DNA from: Ignavibacteriota bacterium
Lineage (GTDB): Bacteria > Bacteroidota > UBA10030 > JAHEZR01
Reading direction: 5' to 3'
DNA: 6,982 bases
Assembly: GCA_023251005.1 (NCBI GenBank)
Contig: JAHEZR010000050.1
Location: 1 to 6,982, forward strand
Part shown: positions 6,980 through 6,982 of the stretch, one piece after another
Position numbering within the stretch: position 1 is the stretch's first letter
Layout: the number at the start of each line of letters is the position of its first letter
Notes under the pieces: generated by a model
Databases searched by the model: none
Told to the model about the DNA's origin: nothing
Seen by the model: only the letters and a program-made list of their open reading frames with translations
Translations under genes and position numbers: made by a program

Positions 6980-6982
6980 GTA

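Noticed and set aside
6902..6982. Riboswitch (for example cobalamin type) before the receptor gene
   Set aside because: Only 81 bases are visible, they show no recognisable aptamer box, and the likely leader is about 43 nt; anything beyond the window edge cannot be judged.

Overview
The window holds five protein-coding genes in two convergent blocks and almost no non-coding DNA. I see no RNA gene, insertion sequence, CRISPR array or long repeat. The organism is most likely a Gram-negative bacterium of the Bacteroidota/Chlorobiota/Ignavibacteriota (FCB) type. Three things point there: a DUF2723 membrane protein with the long C-terminal part common in that group, an outer-membrane TonB-dependent-receptor barrel, and no convincing Shine-Dalgarno sequence at any of the four visible starts. 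The phylum is inferred. Base composition looks near 50% GC by eye.

Plus strand, 1-4366: a tightly packed set of three genes. The first is the 3' part of a DUF2723 multi-pass membrane protein (GT-C glycosyltransferase-like, related to TMEM260), already open at base 1. After 19 bp comes a class I SAM-dependent methyltransferase that appears to start at TTG. After 15 bp comes a GT4-family glycosyltransferase with an intact EX7E motif. Together they look like part of a surface-glycan or protein-glycosylation locus: a cytoplasmic sugar transferase, a modifying methyltransferase, and a membrane enzyme that could use lipid-linked sugar on the periplasmic side. This joint role is inferred from family and order.

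Minus strand, 6982-4378: a second transcription unit. A possible promoter at the right edge of the window leads into a 660-residue TonB-dependent receptor-like outer-membrane protein. One base after its stop codon a LOG-family Rossmann-fold protein begins, so the two are probably translationally coupled. The LOG protein has the family's glycine-rich motif but with Lys where the usual motif has Pro.

The two blocks meet tail to tail with only 11 bp between stop codons and no visible intrinsic terminator. I did not find a clearly new biological system. The most unusual points are the receptor-LOG pairing, the altered LOG motif, the receptor's lack of an obvious TonB box, and the uncharacterised conserved soluble part of the DUF2723 protein.
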